From the NCBI RefSeq assembly GCF_042676245.1, contig NZ_JBHTKA010000008.1, forward strand, positions 744,001-808,000: a stretch of DNA of 64,000 nt, in the 5' to 3' direction. A program made the translations under genes and the position numbers. Below the pieces are notes generated by a model. That model saw only the letters and a list, made by a program, of their open reading frames with translations, was not told where the DNA came from and searched no databases. Shown one piece after another: positions 52,378-62,116 of this stretch; position 1 is the stretch's first letter, and each line of letters begins with the position of its first letter. Origin of the DNA: Ohtaekwangia kribbensis (GTDB lineage: Bacteria; Bacteroidota; Bacteroidia; Cytophagales; Cyclobacteriaceae).

Positions 52378-53295
52378 TTGTTGCGTTTAGATAGAAAAAA
52401 CTGGAAGGCCGTTGTACTGTGTTTGTTCGCAGCTACGGTCTTCTGGTTTTTTAACGCGTTGAATAAGAACTATACCACCAACATTACCTTTCCCGTTAAG
52501 TTTGATTACGATCACGAGAATTATATACCTATTCACCCGCTGCCGCAGATTGTCCGCATCAACGTAACGGGTATAGGGTGGGACCTGTTTCGAAGAAGTC
52601 TCGGGTTAAAAGTTCCTCCCCTGGTAATTCCGCTGGAGCGACCTGTTGAAGTAAAAAAGATTGTAGGCAGTACGTTGCCTCCGTTGTTTGCAAACCAGCT
52701 TGAGCGACTTCAAATTAATTTTGTCTTAACCGATACACTACACGTAGCAATAGAGCCGAAAGGAAGAAAGTGGATAACGCTTGCGGTTGATACACCATCT
52801 ATACTCTTCAAGAATGGGTATATCATGACGAGTAAACCAACCATTACACCCGACAGTATTTTTATTGAAGGACCCTGGAAGTTGGTGAAGAGTATTTCAG
52901 AGCCATTGTATTTAAAACTCCCGCAACGCAACATTGATGAAAACTTTCACAACGAAGTTGAAGTACAATTTGTAAACAGCGAACTCATCCGCAGAAATCC
53001 GCCTACGGTACATGTAAATTTTGAAGTGGACTTGTTGCGGCAAATGACAGATTCAATTCGCGTTGTACTGATCAATCTTCCGAAAGGTGCGCGACCTTCA
53101 CTTGGTTTTCGAAGGTTGCCCTGTACGTTTGCTATACCACAACGTGCTATGAACACCTATCATCGCGACTCTCTGAAAGCTATTGTAGACCTCGGGAATT
53201 TCTCGCGCGGTGTTAAGCGGGTGCAACCTGTTTTACAGGGGTTGCCTCCATACTCTAAGGTGATTAAGGTTGATTCCCTATACATTAAATTTTAA
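52378..53295 (+). CDS. YbbR-like domain protein (CdaR family-like)
   Basis: This protein of about 305 residues begins with TTG (52378 or 52381); there is no suitable ATG. A single membrane helix near the start (AVVLCLFAATVFWFFNALN, residues 11-29) is followed by YbbR-type beta modules: YTTNITFPVKFDYDHENYIP, VRINVTGIGWDLFRR, and later SKPTITPDSIFIEGPWKLV. In Firmicutes the related CdaR protein regulates a diadenylate cyclase; no cyclase gene is beside this copy. It is 3 nt ahead of coaE, so the two are probably translated together. Confidence 0.8.
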   Translation: MLRLDRKNWKAVVLCLFAATVFWFFNALNKNYTTNITFPVKFDYDHENYIPIHPLPQIVRINVTGIGWDLFRRSLGLKVPPLVIPLERPVEVKKIVGSTLPPLFANQLERLQINFVLTDTLHVAIEPKGRKWITLAVDTPSILFKNGYIMTSKPTITPDSIFIEGPWKLVKSISEPLYLKLPQRNIDENFHNEVEVQFVNSELIRRNPPTVHVNFEVDLLRQMTDSIRVVLINLPKGARPSLGFRRLPCTFAIPQRAMNTYHRDSLKAIVDLGNFSRGVKRVQPVLQGLPPYSKVIKVDSLYIKF

Positions 53296-53298
53296 AGT

Positions 53299-53901
53299 GT
53301 GAGCAATCCTCTTCAAATTGGTATTACCGGAGGAATCGGTTCGGGTAAAACACTCGTCTCAAAAATTTTTGCATGCCTTGGTATTCCTGTATATGATGCA
53401 GACAGCCATGCGAAAGAACTAATGACCACCGATGGAATTCTCGTATCACAGATAAAGAAAGAATTCGGTGATTTGTCGTACCTAAGCGATGGAACCCTGA
53501 ATCGGAAATACCTGAGTGAAGTAGTATTTAACAAGCAGGAGAGACTGGATGTGCTGAATAAACTGGTGCACCCTCGCGTAGGTGAAAATTATACCCAATG
53601 GGTAAAGCGTCATAACAACAAAGCGTATGTACTGAAAGAAGCAGCGCTTTTGTTTGAGACAGGCTCTTATCAGGCGCTGGATAAAATTATTGTAGTTCAT
53701 GCTCCGGAAGAAGTGCGCATTAAAAGAGTTATACATCGCGATGGGAGGGCTGAACAGCAAGTGCGGGAAATAATACGTAAGCAGATGTCTGAGGAAGAAA
53801 AACTGAAACGTGCAGACTTCATAATTTACAACGATGAGTCTTCCCTGATCATCCCTCAAGTGCTCTCGCTGCACAACCGTCTTCAGATGCAAATAGCCTG
53901 A
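53299..53901 (+). CDS. coaE: Dephospho-CoA kinase
   Basis: This 200-residue P-loop kinase catalyses the last step of coenzyme A synthesis. The start is GTG at 53299. It has the Walker A motif GITGGIGSGKTLVSKIF (8-24), YDADSHAKELM (substrate Asp), LVHPRVGENY, EAALLFETGSY, and the lid VIHRDGRAEQQVREIIRKQM. It is complete and has the normal length. It lies last in the yajC-ybbR-coaE group. Confidence 0.96.
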   Translation: MSNPLQIGITGGIGSGKTLVSKIFACLGIPVYDADSHAKELMTTDGILVSQIKKEFGDLSYLSDGTLNRKYLSEVVFNKQERLDVLNKLVHPRVGENYTQWVKRHNNKAYVLKEAALLFETGSYQALDKIIVVHAPEEVRIKRVIHRDGRAEQQVREIIRKQMSEEEKLKRADFIIYNDESSLIIPQVLSLHNRLQMQIA

Positions 53902-53978
53902 TTGGTCCACTAATTCCTTCCTGAACCAGATCAGTATCGCGCGTGTTAATTAAAAAGCTATTGAACCTTAATTGTATA

Positions 53979-55031
53979 ATGTCAAGATTTAGTATTCTAT
54001 TGTTTGCGTTTGCATTGTTGCTTGGTGCTTCCTGTAAATCAAAGAAAGAAAACCCGGCAGCAGCTGGTCGCCCGCGTATGCAGGGGCCGGTAACGGCTGA
54101 TGCATTTCGTGTAGCAAGAAGTTCTATAAGCGAAAATATAGAAGTACCAGGTTCACTACTCCCCTTCGAAGAAACACAACTCCGTGCTGAAGTAGGAGGA
54201 CGCATTGTATCATTGAATATAAATGAAGGTGCACTCGTGCAGAAAGGAACATTACTGGTAAAACTATTCGATAAAGATCTGCAGGCACAGTTGAAAAAAC
54301 TGCAGGTACAACTTCAGATCAAAGTAAAAACAGAAGAACGCAACCGCGAGCTGGTAAAGATAAATGGTATCAGTCAGCAGGATTATGATCTTGCTGCACT
54401 CGATGTTGAAAACCTGAAAGCAGATATAGAGTCAACCGAGATCGCTATATCTAAAACCGAAATACGTGCGCCTTATACCGGCAGAGTCGGCTTGCGCAAC
54501 ATAAGTTTAGGAGCCTATATATCGCCTACCGATATAATAACAACAATCCGCCAGGTCGATCGGTTAAAGCTTGAATTTTCGGTTCCTGAAAAATATGCAA
54601 AGGAACTTCAGAAAGGATATAAAGTAAGTTTCAAAGTAGACGGTGGAAGTCAGTCTCACAAAGCTACTATTCTGGCAACCGAGAGCAGCGTTGATCAGAA
54701 TACCCGAACACTGAAGATACGTGCTATTGTGAATGAAAAACACTCCGAACTCGTGCCTGGTATATTTGCTAAAGTAAATCTGCAATTAGGTCAGGATAAC
54801 CAGGCGTTGCTGGTGCCTACGCAGGCAGTGATACCTACAGCTCGCGACAAGCAGGTTATACTTGTTCGTAACGATAGCGTGATATTTACCAGTGTGCAGA
54901 CGGGTATACGTGACTCAGCCTATATACAAATCCTTACAGGACTCAAGCCTGGCGATACTGTAATAACCTCCGGGTTAATGGCTATACGGCCAACATCCAA
55001 AGTTAAAATAACAAAGGTGAACACCCTCTAA
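53979..55031 (+). CDS. RND efflux periplasmic adaptor (membrane fusion) lipoprotein
   Basis: I chose the ATG at 53979 (MSRFSILLFAFALLLGASC), which gives a lipoprotein-like signal with Cys19; a GTG at 53943 would add 12 residues. The 350-residue protein has the split lipoyl domain (VGGRIVSLNINEGALVQKGTLLVKL and IRAPYTGRVGLRNISLGAYI, both broken by short variants), an alpha-hairpin between them, a beta-barrel, and a membrane-proximal domain (GLKPGDTVITSGLMAI). It links the inner-membrane pump to the TolC-like channel encoded downstream. Confidence 0.94.
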   Translation: MSRFSILLFAFALLLGASCKSKKENPAAAGRPRMQGPVTADAFRVARSSISENIEVPGSLLPFEETQLRAEVGGRIVSLNINEGALVQKGTLLVKLFDKDLQAQLKKLQVQLQIKVKTEERNRELVKINGISQQDYDLAALDVENLKADIESTEIAISKTEIRAPYTGRVGLRNISLGAYISPTDIITTIRQVDRLKLEFSVPEKYAKELQKGYKVSFKVDGGSQSHKATILATESSVDQNTRTLKIRAIVNEKHSELVPGIFAKVNLQLGQDNQALLVPTQAVIPTARDKQVILVRNDSVIFTSVQTGIRDSAYIQILTGLKPGDTVITSGLMAIRPTSKVKITKVNTL

Positions 55032-55041
55032 GGAAAACACT

Positions 55042-58000
55042 ATGAACATTTCTGAAGTAAGCTTACGAAGACCGGTACTGGCATTTGTGATGAACATCAT
55101 CCTAGTGCTGTTCGGAATTATAGGCTTTAACTTTTTGGGTATACGCGACTATCCCGCTATCGATCCACCGGTAGTGAACGTGCGCACTACATATTCCGGT
55201 GCGAATGCTGATATCATTGAATCACAGATCACGGAGCCACTGGAGAAATCAATTAACGGTATAGCGGGTATCAAGAATATTACGTCCTCTTCCAGTGTTG
55301 GTACCAGTAACATCAACATTGAGTTTGAGCTGGGTATAGATCTCGAAGCCGCTACAAACGATGTGCGTGATAAAGTATCGCAGGCGATACGATCATTACC
55401 TCAGGATCTTCCCAATCCACCGGTAGTAGCAAAGGCTGATGCTAACTCTGACGCGATCATCTCCATGACGGTGCAGAGTACCACCAAGAATTCATTACAA
55501 CTAACTGAATATGCTAACAACGTATTGGTTGAACGTCTGCAAACAATTCCCGGGGTAAGCAGTGTACAGATATGGGGAGAGAAGCGCTATGCCATGCGCA
55601 TCTGGCTGGACCCTGCTAAACTCAGTGCCTATAGCTTAACACCTCTCGATGTACAGACTGCTCTTAACAAAGAGAACGTTGAATTGCCTTCCGGTAAAAT
55701 AGCCGGTAATGCAACGGAGCTTACAGTAAGAACATTCGGTAAACTATATACTGAAGAAGATTTTGAAAGAGTAATTATCAAATCAACAGCGCAGGGCGAT
55801 ATACGCTTGCGTGATATAGGGCAGGCGCTACTCGGACCGGAGAACGAAGAATCTATTCTGCGTGAAAGTAATATACCAATGGTGGGGCTTGCTATCGTTC
55901 CGCTGCCGGGTTCCAACTATGTAGAGATATCCGATGAGTTCTACAAGCGTTTGGAGCAGATCAAGAAAGAAGTTCCGGAAGACATCAAGTTGGATATAGC
56001 GATGGACCAAACCGTGTTCATCAAACGTTCCATCGAGGAAGTAGAAGAAACGTTGATCATTTCATTCCTGCTCGTGGTGTTGATCATCTACTTGTTCTTC
56101 CGCGATTTTATCATTGCCATACGACCGCTAATAGATATACCGGTATCGCTCGTGGCTACATTCTTCATTATGTACCTGTGTGGTTTCTCGGTAAACGTAC
56201 TCACTATGCTGGGTATTGTACTGGCTACAGGTCTCGTGGTGGATGATGGTATAGTGGTTACCGAAAATATATACAAGAAGCTGGAGCAGGGTATGAATAA
56301 ATACCAGGCTGCACTCGAAGGCTCTAAAGAGATTTTCTTTGCCGTAATCTCTACTTCTATTACGCTCGCGGTTGTATTCCTTCCTATACTTTTCCTGCAG
56401 GGATTTGTTGGCCGCTTGTTCCGTGAGTTTGGTATTGTTGTGGCGGCAGCCGTACTGGTGTCTTGCTTTGTATCGCTTACGCTTACACCCGTGTTGAGTG
56501 TAAAGCTCACCCGCAGCCAGCATGAGCACTCGTGGTTCTATCGTGTAACCGAACCATTCTTCAAAGGTATGGAAGATGGATACAGACGCTTGCTCGAAGG
56601 CTTTATGCGCATACGGTGGGTATCGATTGTGATCATTTTACTATGTATTGCCTCAGCGTGGTTTATAGGAAAAAACATGCAGTCTGAACTGGCCCCGATG
56701 GAAGATCGTAACCAGTTCCGTTTACAACTCACGGCTGTAGAAGGAACTTCGTATGACTATATGGATCGCTATGTGCAAGACCTTGTTGGCTTTGTACAGG
56801 ATTCTATACCGGAATATAAAACAGCTCTCTCGGTTACAGCTCCCGGCTTTACTGGTGGTGGTGCAGTTAACACTGGCTTTGTTCGTGTTACACTGTCTGA
56901 TCCGCAAAACAGAGATCGATCGCAGCAGGATATAGTAGATATGGTTAACCGTAACCTTTCTCGTTTCCCGGAAGGTAAAGCATTTGCTATACAGGAACAG
57001 ACTATATCTGTGAACAGAAGAGGTGGTTTGCCGGTGCAGTTTGTAATTCAGAATAATAACCTTGACAAGCTTCGTGCAGTACTTCCTGAATTTCTGGAAG
57101 AAGCAAACAGCAACCCGGTGCTGCAAGGTGTAGATATAGACCTTAAGTTCAACAAACCAGAGTTGCGTGTAGAGATCAACCGCCTCAAGGCTGCACAACT
57201 GGGTATCAGCGTCCAGGATATAGCACAGACCTTGCAACTGGCCTATAGCAATCTTCGCTTTGGATATTTTACCAAGGAAGGAAAGCAGTACCAGGTAATG
57301 GGACAAGTAACACGCATCGATCGTGATGATCCGGATGATTTGAAAAATCTGTATGTACGCACAGGCTCCGGTCAGTTAATCTCATTAGACAACGTGGTAA
57401 CGGTGCAGGAGTCTACCACACCGCCATCGCTCTATCACTTTAACCGCTATAAATCAGCAACTATATCGGCAGGTCTTGCTCCGGGCAAAACGGTTGGTGA
57501 TGGTATAAAAGTAATGGAAGAAATCTCGGCTAAATTACTCGATGAGACTTTCACGACATCACTCACAGGTACTTCGCGTGACTATGCGGAGAGTTCCAGT
57601 AATACATCTTTTGCATTCCTGCTTGCACTCGTGTTGATATACCTGATCCTCGCGGCTCAGTTTGAAAGCTTTATTGATCCGTTTACGATTATGTTTACGG
57701 TGCCGCTGGCGATTAGTGGTGCATTTATATCACTCTATATTTTCGGACAAACGATTAATATATTCTCGCAGATCGGTATGATCATGCTCATCGGTCTTGT
57801 TACCAAGAACGGTATCCTTATCGTTGAGTTTGCAAACCAGAAACGTGAAGAAGGTCTCTCCAAAATAGAAGCTGTGCTCGAAGCATCGCGCCTGCGTCTT
57901 CGTCCTATACTTATGACGAGTCTTGCTATGGCATTGGGATCTTTACCACTGGCGCTTTCATTAGGAGCTGCTTCAACAAGTCGTCAGCCGCTGGGTATTG

Positions 58001-58152
58001 TAATTGTAGGTGGAATTATGTTCTCGCTGATATTAACCTTGTTTGTAATTCCGGCCATGTATTCGTTCCTGTCACTTAAAAGAAAACACGTAGCGTTTGG
58101 TGACGAGGCATCAGCACCTCAGCCACAAAAAGAATTGGTATATGAAGATTAG
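55042..58152 (+). CDS. RND-type multidrug efflux permease (AcrB/MexB-like)
   Basis: This 1036-residue inner-membrane pump has the HAE-1 layout: TM1 at the start (PVLAFVMNIILVLFGIIGF), a porter domain to about residue 330, six central helices with proton-relay GLVVDDGIVVTENI (adjacent Asp pair), a second porter domain, and six final helices (GLVTKNGILIVEFANQKREE, MALGSLPLALSLGA). It exports hydrophobic compounds using proton force. It is 10 nt after the adaptor gene, and its end overlaps the next gene by 11 nt. The specific drug range is not readable from sequence. Confidence 0.96.
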   Translation: MNISEVSLRRPVLAFVMNIILVLFGIIGFNFLGIRDYPAIDPPVVNVRTTYSGANADIIESQITEPLEKSINGIAGIKNITSSSSVGTSNINIEFELGIDLEAATNDVRDKVSQAIRSLPQDLPNPPVVAKADANSDAIISMTVQSTTKNSLQLTEYANNVLVERLQTIPGVSSVQIWGEKRYAMRIWLDPAKLSAYSLTPLDVQTALNKENVELPSGKIAGNATELTVRTFGKLYTEEDFERVIIKSTAQGDIRLRDIGQALLGPENEESILRESNIPMVGLAIVPLPGSNYVEISDEFYKRLEQIKKEVPEDIKLDIAMDQTVFIKRSIEEVEETLIISFLLVVLIIYLFFRDFIIAIRPLIDIPVSLVATFFIMYLCGFSVNVLTMLGIVLATGLVVDDGIVVTENIYKKLEQGMNKYQAALEGSKEIFFAVISTSITLAVVFLPILFLQGFVGRLFREFGIVVAAAVLVSCFVSLTLTPVLSVKLTRSQHEHSWFYRVTEPFFKGMEDGYRRLLEGFMRIRWVSIVIILLCIASAWFIGKNMQSELAPMEDRNQFRLQLTAVEGTSYDYMDRYVQDLVGFVQDSIPEYKTALSVTAPGFTGGGAVNTGFVRVTLSDPQNRDRSQQDIVDMVNRNLSRFPEGKAFAIQEQTISVNRRGGLPVQFVIQNNNLDKLRAVLPEFLEEANSNPVLQGVDIDLKFNKPELRVEINRLKAAQLGISVQDIAQTLQLAYSNLRFGYFTKEGKQYQVMGQVTRIDRDDPDDLKNLYVRTGSGQLISLDNVVTVQESTTPPSLYHFNRYKSATISAGLAPGKTVGDGIKVMEEISAKLLDETFTTSLTGTSRDYAESSSNTSFAFLLALVLIYLILAAQFESFIDPFTIMFTVPLAISGAFISLYIFGQTINIFSQIGMIMLIGLVTKNGILIVEFANQKREEGLSKIEAVLEASRLRLRPILMTSLAMALGSLPLALSLGAASTSRQPLGIVIVGGIMFSLILTLFVIPAMYSFLSLKRKHVAFGDEASAPQPQKELVYED

Positions 58153-59467
58153 ACTTTCTGTATTACTCCTTGTTATTTCTTTTTTTCAATTTCAGAACAC
58201 AGCAAATGCGCAGGAACAAATATCATTAGAACAGGTAATTGCACTGGCTCTTGAAAAAAATTACGATGTACGGTTAGCCAAAAATACATCGGAGGCTTAT
58301 GCTACAGATCAGAGCTATGCATGGGCTGCCTTTGCACCACAGGTAAATGGCACTGCTGCTATTACACGCAACAATAACAACCAGGAACTTCGCTTTGAAG
58401 ATGCCACCCGTAACAACAGTGGTAAGGCTGTATCCAACAACACCAACGCTTCGGTGCAACTTAATTGGACTTTGTTCGATGGAACAAAGATGTTCGCTAC
58501 CGTTGATCGTATTCGCTATATAAATGCACAGGGTGAGTTGCTGATAAAAGACCAGATGGTTACCACGATCGCTAACGTGATCAACAATTATTATGATATA
58601 GTGCGTCAGAAGCAACAGCTAAAAGCTACGCAGGAACAGATGGCTGTAAGCGAGGAGCGTGTTAAACTTGCAGAACGAAAATTACAGGTAGGTACCGGTG
58701 GTAAACCGGAGCTGCTGCAAGCGAAAGTTGATTTCAATGCACAGCGAACGCTCACCATTCAGCAGGAGTCACTGATAATTCAGTTAAAGGAACAATTGAA
58801 TGCGCTGGTGGATTCGCAGCTTCCTATACCATACGATGTGGCAGATACCATCATCATTAACCTTGATCTGAAACAGGAGGAACTTGCTTCCAATCTTGAG
58901 GCGACTAATTATAGTCTTCGGGCATCGTCAATGAATACCGATATAGCAAAGCTTTCGTTGCATGAACGGAAGGCAGAACTGTTTCCGGTGTTGAGTTTTA
59001 ACGCAGCCTATAATTACTCGAAGACGGATAACATTAAATTGATCAACCCGTTCTCTGCATTATATAGCCAGTCAGATGGATATAACTACGGCTTAACGTT
59101 AACTGTGCCGATCCTGAATGGATTTAACACCAGGCGATTGATCAAGCAGGCAGATCTGAATTATACCCGCCAGCAATTATTCTACGATCAGCTCAAGACG
59201 AATGTAAATGCCAACCTGCGTAACGCGTACGTTGACTATGAAAATGCCAAGCGAATATTACTGATCGAAGAAGAAACGATACTCCTTGCCAAAGAGAATG
59301 TTTACATCGCACTCGAAGGGTTCAAAAGAGGCATTACTACGTTTATAGAATTGCGTACTGCACAGCAAAGTCTTGCCGATGCCTATAATCGTTTGATCAA
59401 CGCGCGTTACCTTGCCAAGGTAGCCGAAACAGAACTACTGCGTTTGAATGGTGGTCTGCTGAAATAA
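58142..59467 (+). CDS. TolC-family outer membrane efflux channel
   Basis: I chose the ATG at 58142 (signal MKIRLSVLLLVISFFQF..., cut near ANAQ), which overlaps the pump gene by 11 nt. The 441-residue protein has the two-fold repeated TolC pattern: helices ISLEQVIALALEKNYDVRLA and VNNTNASVQLNWTLFDG, a long coiled region (residues 145-230), and the second half with GYNYGLTLTVPILNGFNTRR and FKRGITTFIELRTAQQSL. It forms the exit duct of the tripartite pump. A good terminator follows. Confidence 0.95.
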   Translation: MKIRLSVLLLVISFFQFQNTANAQEQISLEQVIALALEKNYDVRLAKNTSEAYATDQSYAWAAFAPQVNGTAAITRNNNNQELRFEDATRNNSGKAVSNNTNASVQLNWTLFDGTKMFATVDRIRYINAQGELLIKDQMVTTIANVINNYYDIVRQKQQLKATQEQMAVSEERVKLAERKLQVGTGGKPELLQAKVDFNAQRTLTIQQESLIIQLKEQLNALVDSQLPIPYDVADTIIINLDLKQEELASNLEATNYSLRASSMNTDIAKLSLHERKAELFPVLSFNAAYNYSKTDNIKLINPFSALYSQSDGYNYGLTLTVPILNGFNTRRLIKQADLNYTRQQLFYDQLKTNVNANLRNAYVDYENAKRILLIEEETILLAKENVYIALEGFKRGITTFIELRTAQQSLADAYNRLINARYLAKVAETELLRLNGGLLK

Positions 59468-59495
59468 CAACATCTTTTAAATAAGTATACAGAAG

Positions 59496-59520
59496 AAGCC
59501 CGATTCATACGGGCTTTTTT
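59496..59520 (+). terminator. Rho-independent terminator of the RND efflux operon
   Basis: A 7-bp stem (59496-59502 with 59510-59516) with a 7-nt loop is followed by a T-run to 59521, 28 nt after the TolC-family stop. Confidence 0.88.
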
Positions 59521-59578
59521 ATTGCTCAGAACTTGCCGGTATATAGTATATTTAACGGGTAGCTTAATACTTAGCAAT

Positions 59579-60394
59579 ATGATCGATCAGATAAATGAAG
59601 CATCCGACTATATCCGAAAGCGAGGTGTAACACAGCCTGCGATAGGTGTAATTCTCGGTACGGGTCTTGGGAGTCTTTTTGTAAAGGAGATTCAGAATCC
59701 CGTAGTAGTAGAGTATCATGATATACCGCACTTTCCTGTTTCAACAGTAGAGTCGCACAAGGGTAAACTTATATATGGGTTACTACAAGGAAAATATGTA
59801 CTCGCCATGCAGGGACGCTTCCATTACTACGAGGGCTATAGCATGCAGCAGATTACATTCCCGGTACGTGTTATGAAATCGTTGGGGATAAAACACCTGC
59901 TGCTGTCCAATGCAGCTGGTAACATGAATTTGAGCTGGAAGAAAGGTGAGCTGATGCTGTTGGACGATCATATAAATTTCCAACCCGATAATCCGCTACG
60001 AGGTATAAACAACGATGCACTTGGCCCACGCTTTCCGGATATGAGCAGACCATACTCAACTTACCTGAATAACCACCTGACGAGCATTGCCAAAGAGCAA
60101 GGCATAAAGCTTAATATAGGTGTATATGTAAGTGTAACAGGTCCTAACCTGGAGACGCGTGCTGAGTACCGCTTTCTGCGCAACATGGGGGCTGATGCCG
60201 TGGGTATGAGTACCGTGCCTGAAGTTATTGTTGCTAATCACATGGGCTTGCCCTGCTGCGCTATATCTGTATTAACAGACGATTGTGATCCGGATAACCT
60301 GAAGTCGGTTAATATAGCAGAGATCATTGCTGTAGCCGGTAAGTCCGAGCCCGTGCTTACGAATCTATATAAAGAGTTGATCGCCCGGATTTAA
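59579..60394 (+). CDS. punA: Purine nucleoside phosphorylase
   Basis: I chose the ATG at 59579 (MIDQINEASDYIRKRG), giving 271 residues, the usual trimeric PNP length; a TTG at 59522 would add a hydrophobic leader that is unlikely. It splits purine nucleosides with phosphate. Motifs are GVILGTGLGSL (phosphate), MQGRFHYYEGYSMQQITFPVRV split over a loop, LLLSNAAGNMN, DHINFQPDNPL, TGPNLETRAEYRFL, GADAVGMSTVPEVIVANH and VLTDDCDP. It stands alone between two terminators. Confidence 0.95.
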   Translation: MIDQINEASDYIRKRGVTQPAIGVILGTGLGSLFVKEIQNPVVVEYHDIPHFPVSTVESHKGKLIYGLLQGKYVLAMQGRFHYYEGYSMQQITFPVRVMKSLGIKHLLLSNAAGNMNLSWKKGELMLLDDHINFQPDNPLRGINNDALGPRFPDMSRPYSTYLNNHLTSIAKEQGIKLNIGVYVSVTGPNLETRAEYRFLRNMGADAVGMSTVPEVIVANHMGLPCCAISVLTDDCDPDNLKSVNIAEIIAVAGKSEPVLTNLYKELIARI

Positions 60395-60401
60395 CCAAAA
60401 T

Positions 60402-60432
60402 AAAAAATCCCGAGGGTAGCCCGGGATTTTTT
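60402..60432. terminator. Bidirectional rho-independent terminator
   Basis: An 11-bp stem of A-run plus TCCCG (60402-60412 with 60422-60432) has A/T ends that give T-runs on both strands. It lies between punA and the convergent zinc-ribbon gene. Confidence 0.9.
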
Positions 60433-60451
60433 ATGTTATCTAGTAAAAGTG

Positions 60452-61204
60452 TTATGCCGTTGCTGCAGATGATTCTTCAAATTTCTGAGACATTCTTAAC
60501 GTAACAGTTTTCTTGGCTTTGTATCCACAATAGCCACACTGGAAATGCTTTAACAGTTCGCCTTCTTCTGTTGCGGAAGGATTTTTCAGAATCTCTTCGC
60601 GTACAACTTTAAAGGTTTGATAGTTACACTCAGGGCATTGCAATGCATGCAAGTGACCAGAGTAACGCTCAATTTTAACGTATCCGGTTTCTTCATCTTT
60701 CCATACATCGTAGTCAATGGAGAATACATTTTCTTCCGCCTGCATACCTTCATCGAGGTAAGCATCTTCTTCATCTTCACTCAGAAGCTTCATAGCCTTA
60801 CCGGTTTTCGGAGAAACACGTGGCTTGTAACGAAGTACTTTCAAACGTTTTTCGATAAAGAAGGGATAGTAAAACTTCAAGAGGTTCTGAATGATCAGCG
60901 CTACAATTAACCCCATGGCAAATGTTGTAAACACGCGCACGAAAATCCAAAGTGCATTAAGTTCTACGATGTTTGCATTTGCGTAAAAGCAGCAACCGAT
61001 TACCAGAATAACAGAAGCAATCCATAATGTTTTAATCTCGCTCCGGTTAATGTAATCATATTTGGTTTTGGCATCATTCATCGTTGCTAGTCTCACTACA
61101 TGATACAAAGCAATCAGAATGGCAATTGCCCAGGCAGCAAACGCTATGTTCTTTGCCATCGAATTCCAAGCGTCATACTGGTGTGGATCTACTATCTCTT
61201 CCAT
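60452..61204 (-). CDS. Membrane protein with C-terminal zinc ribbon, unknown function
   Basis: This 250-residue protein has three predicted membrane helices (about residues 19-40, 58-78 and 85-110), a basic cytosolic segment (FFIEKRLKVLRYKPRVSPKTGKAMKLL, in two parts), an acidic stretch (DEEDAYLDEGMQAEENVF), and a C-terminal zinc ribbon with two CxxC knuckles, LQCPECNYQTF and FQCGYCGYKAKK, about 35 residues apart. I do not recognise a named family. A -7-like TATATTTG lies on the minus strand at 61237-61244. It could sense or bind metal or nucleic acid at the inner membrane. Confidence 0.7.
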   Translation of the reverse strand: MEEIVDPHQYDAWNSMAKNIAFAAWAIAILIALYHVVRLATMNDAKTKYDYINRSEIKTLWIASVILVIGCCFYANANIVELNALWIFVRVFTTFAMGLIVALIIQNLLKFYYPFFIEKRLKVLRYKPRVSPKTGKAMKLLSEDEEDAYLDEGMQAEENVFSIDYDVWKDEETGYVKIERYSGHLHALQCPECNYQTFKVVREEILKNPSATEEGELLKHFQCGYCGYKAKKTVTLRMSQKFEESSAATA

Positions 61205-61354
61205 GGTTACAGGTTGGTTATTAATATTCCTATTAGCAAATATAGAATCCTGTTTTTATTAAACCTAACACGCGGGCGCGAGTGCACCGAAAACATATAC
61301 AATTTAATATTGTTTTAGTCAAATTACTAACGGTAATGTAACAAACCATGCGGT

Positions 61355-62116
61355 TCACTTACAGTGGTCAATAAAAAGTTTAGCAAGGTTAACAGTTTCA
61401 TCAGGTTTTTCAAACATCCCCATGTGCGCTACATTTGGTATAACATGAAGATGTGATTGTTTACACAACGAAGCCTGTTGCTGTATACTTGCCGCTGAAA
61501 TGCCCTGGTCTTTTTCACCGGCAATCAACAATACGGGTTTATCAAAATCCTGAAGAACGTGTATGCGTGATGGGCGATCGCGCATGGCCTGCGTATACCC
61601 AACCACAGCATCTTCCTGCGATTGAATGGCAATTTCACGAACCGTTGCTATAGCCGGATGCTCCGGGTTGGCAAAAAGTTGCTGGATAAAATTAGATGTG
61701 AAAGCGAGTACTCCGTTTTTTTTAACGAACTCAATGGTTTTTGTACGCGACTCTTTTTTTTCCACAGAGTCTTCTGCAGCGGTAGAATGAAAGAGTCCTA
61801 TACCAGCCAGTCGCTCGGGATTTTTTGCAGCCATCGCGAGTGCTACATATCCACCCAGCGAGTGCCCGATCACCACGGGGTTTTCAATTTTTTGTTCATC
61901 CATCCAGTCAAGCAACTGAGTGGCTACTGCTTCTATAGTAAAAGGTAAATCAAGCAGTTTACTTTTCCCGAACCCGGGCAGATCAGGTGTGTAAACTTTA
62001 TAGTGCTTCGATAACGGTGTGGCGAAATTGTCCCACACATTACTATTCATCGGGAACCCGTGAATGAGAATCACAGGTCTGCCACTTCCTCTTACAGCCG
62101 AAAAAATCTTTAACAT
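61355..62116 (-). CDS. Alpha/beta hydrolase
   Basis: This 253-residue hydrolase has a complete triad: Ser86 in GHSLGG, Asp203 in AGEKDQG, His231 in NVAHMGMFE, with the oxyanion HGFPMNSNVW at 19-28. It resembles small esterases of the BioH/MenH type, but I cannot name the substrate. Its ATG overlaps the dxs stop by one base (TAATG), so the two are translationally coupled, although no link to isoprenoid synthesis is known to me. It is followed by a 150-nt spacer. Confidence 0.88.
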   Translation of the reverse strand: MLKIFSAVRGSGRPVILIHGFPMNSNVWDNFATPLSKHYKVYTPDLPGFGKSKLLDLPFTIEAVATQLLDWMDEQKIENPVVIGHSLGGYVALAMAAKNPERLAGIGLFHSTAAEDSVEKKESRTKTIEFVKKNGVLAFTSNFIQQLFANPEHPAIATVREIAIQSQEDAVVGYTQAMRDRPSRIHVLQDFDKPVLLIAGEKDQGISAASIQQQASLCKQSHLHVIPNVAHMGMFEKPDETVNLAKLFIDHCK

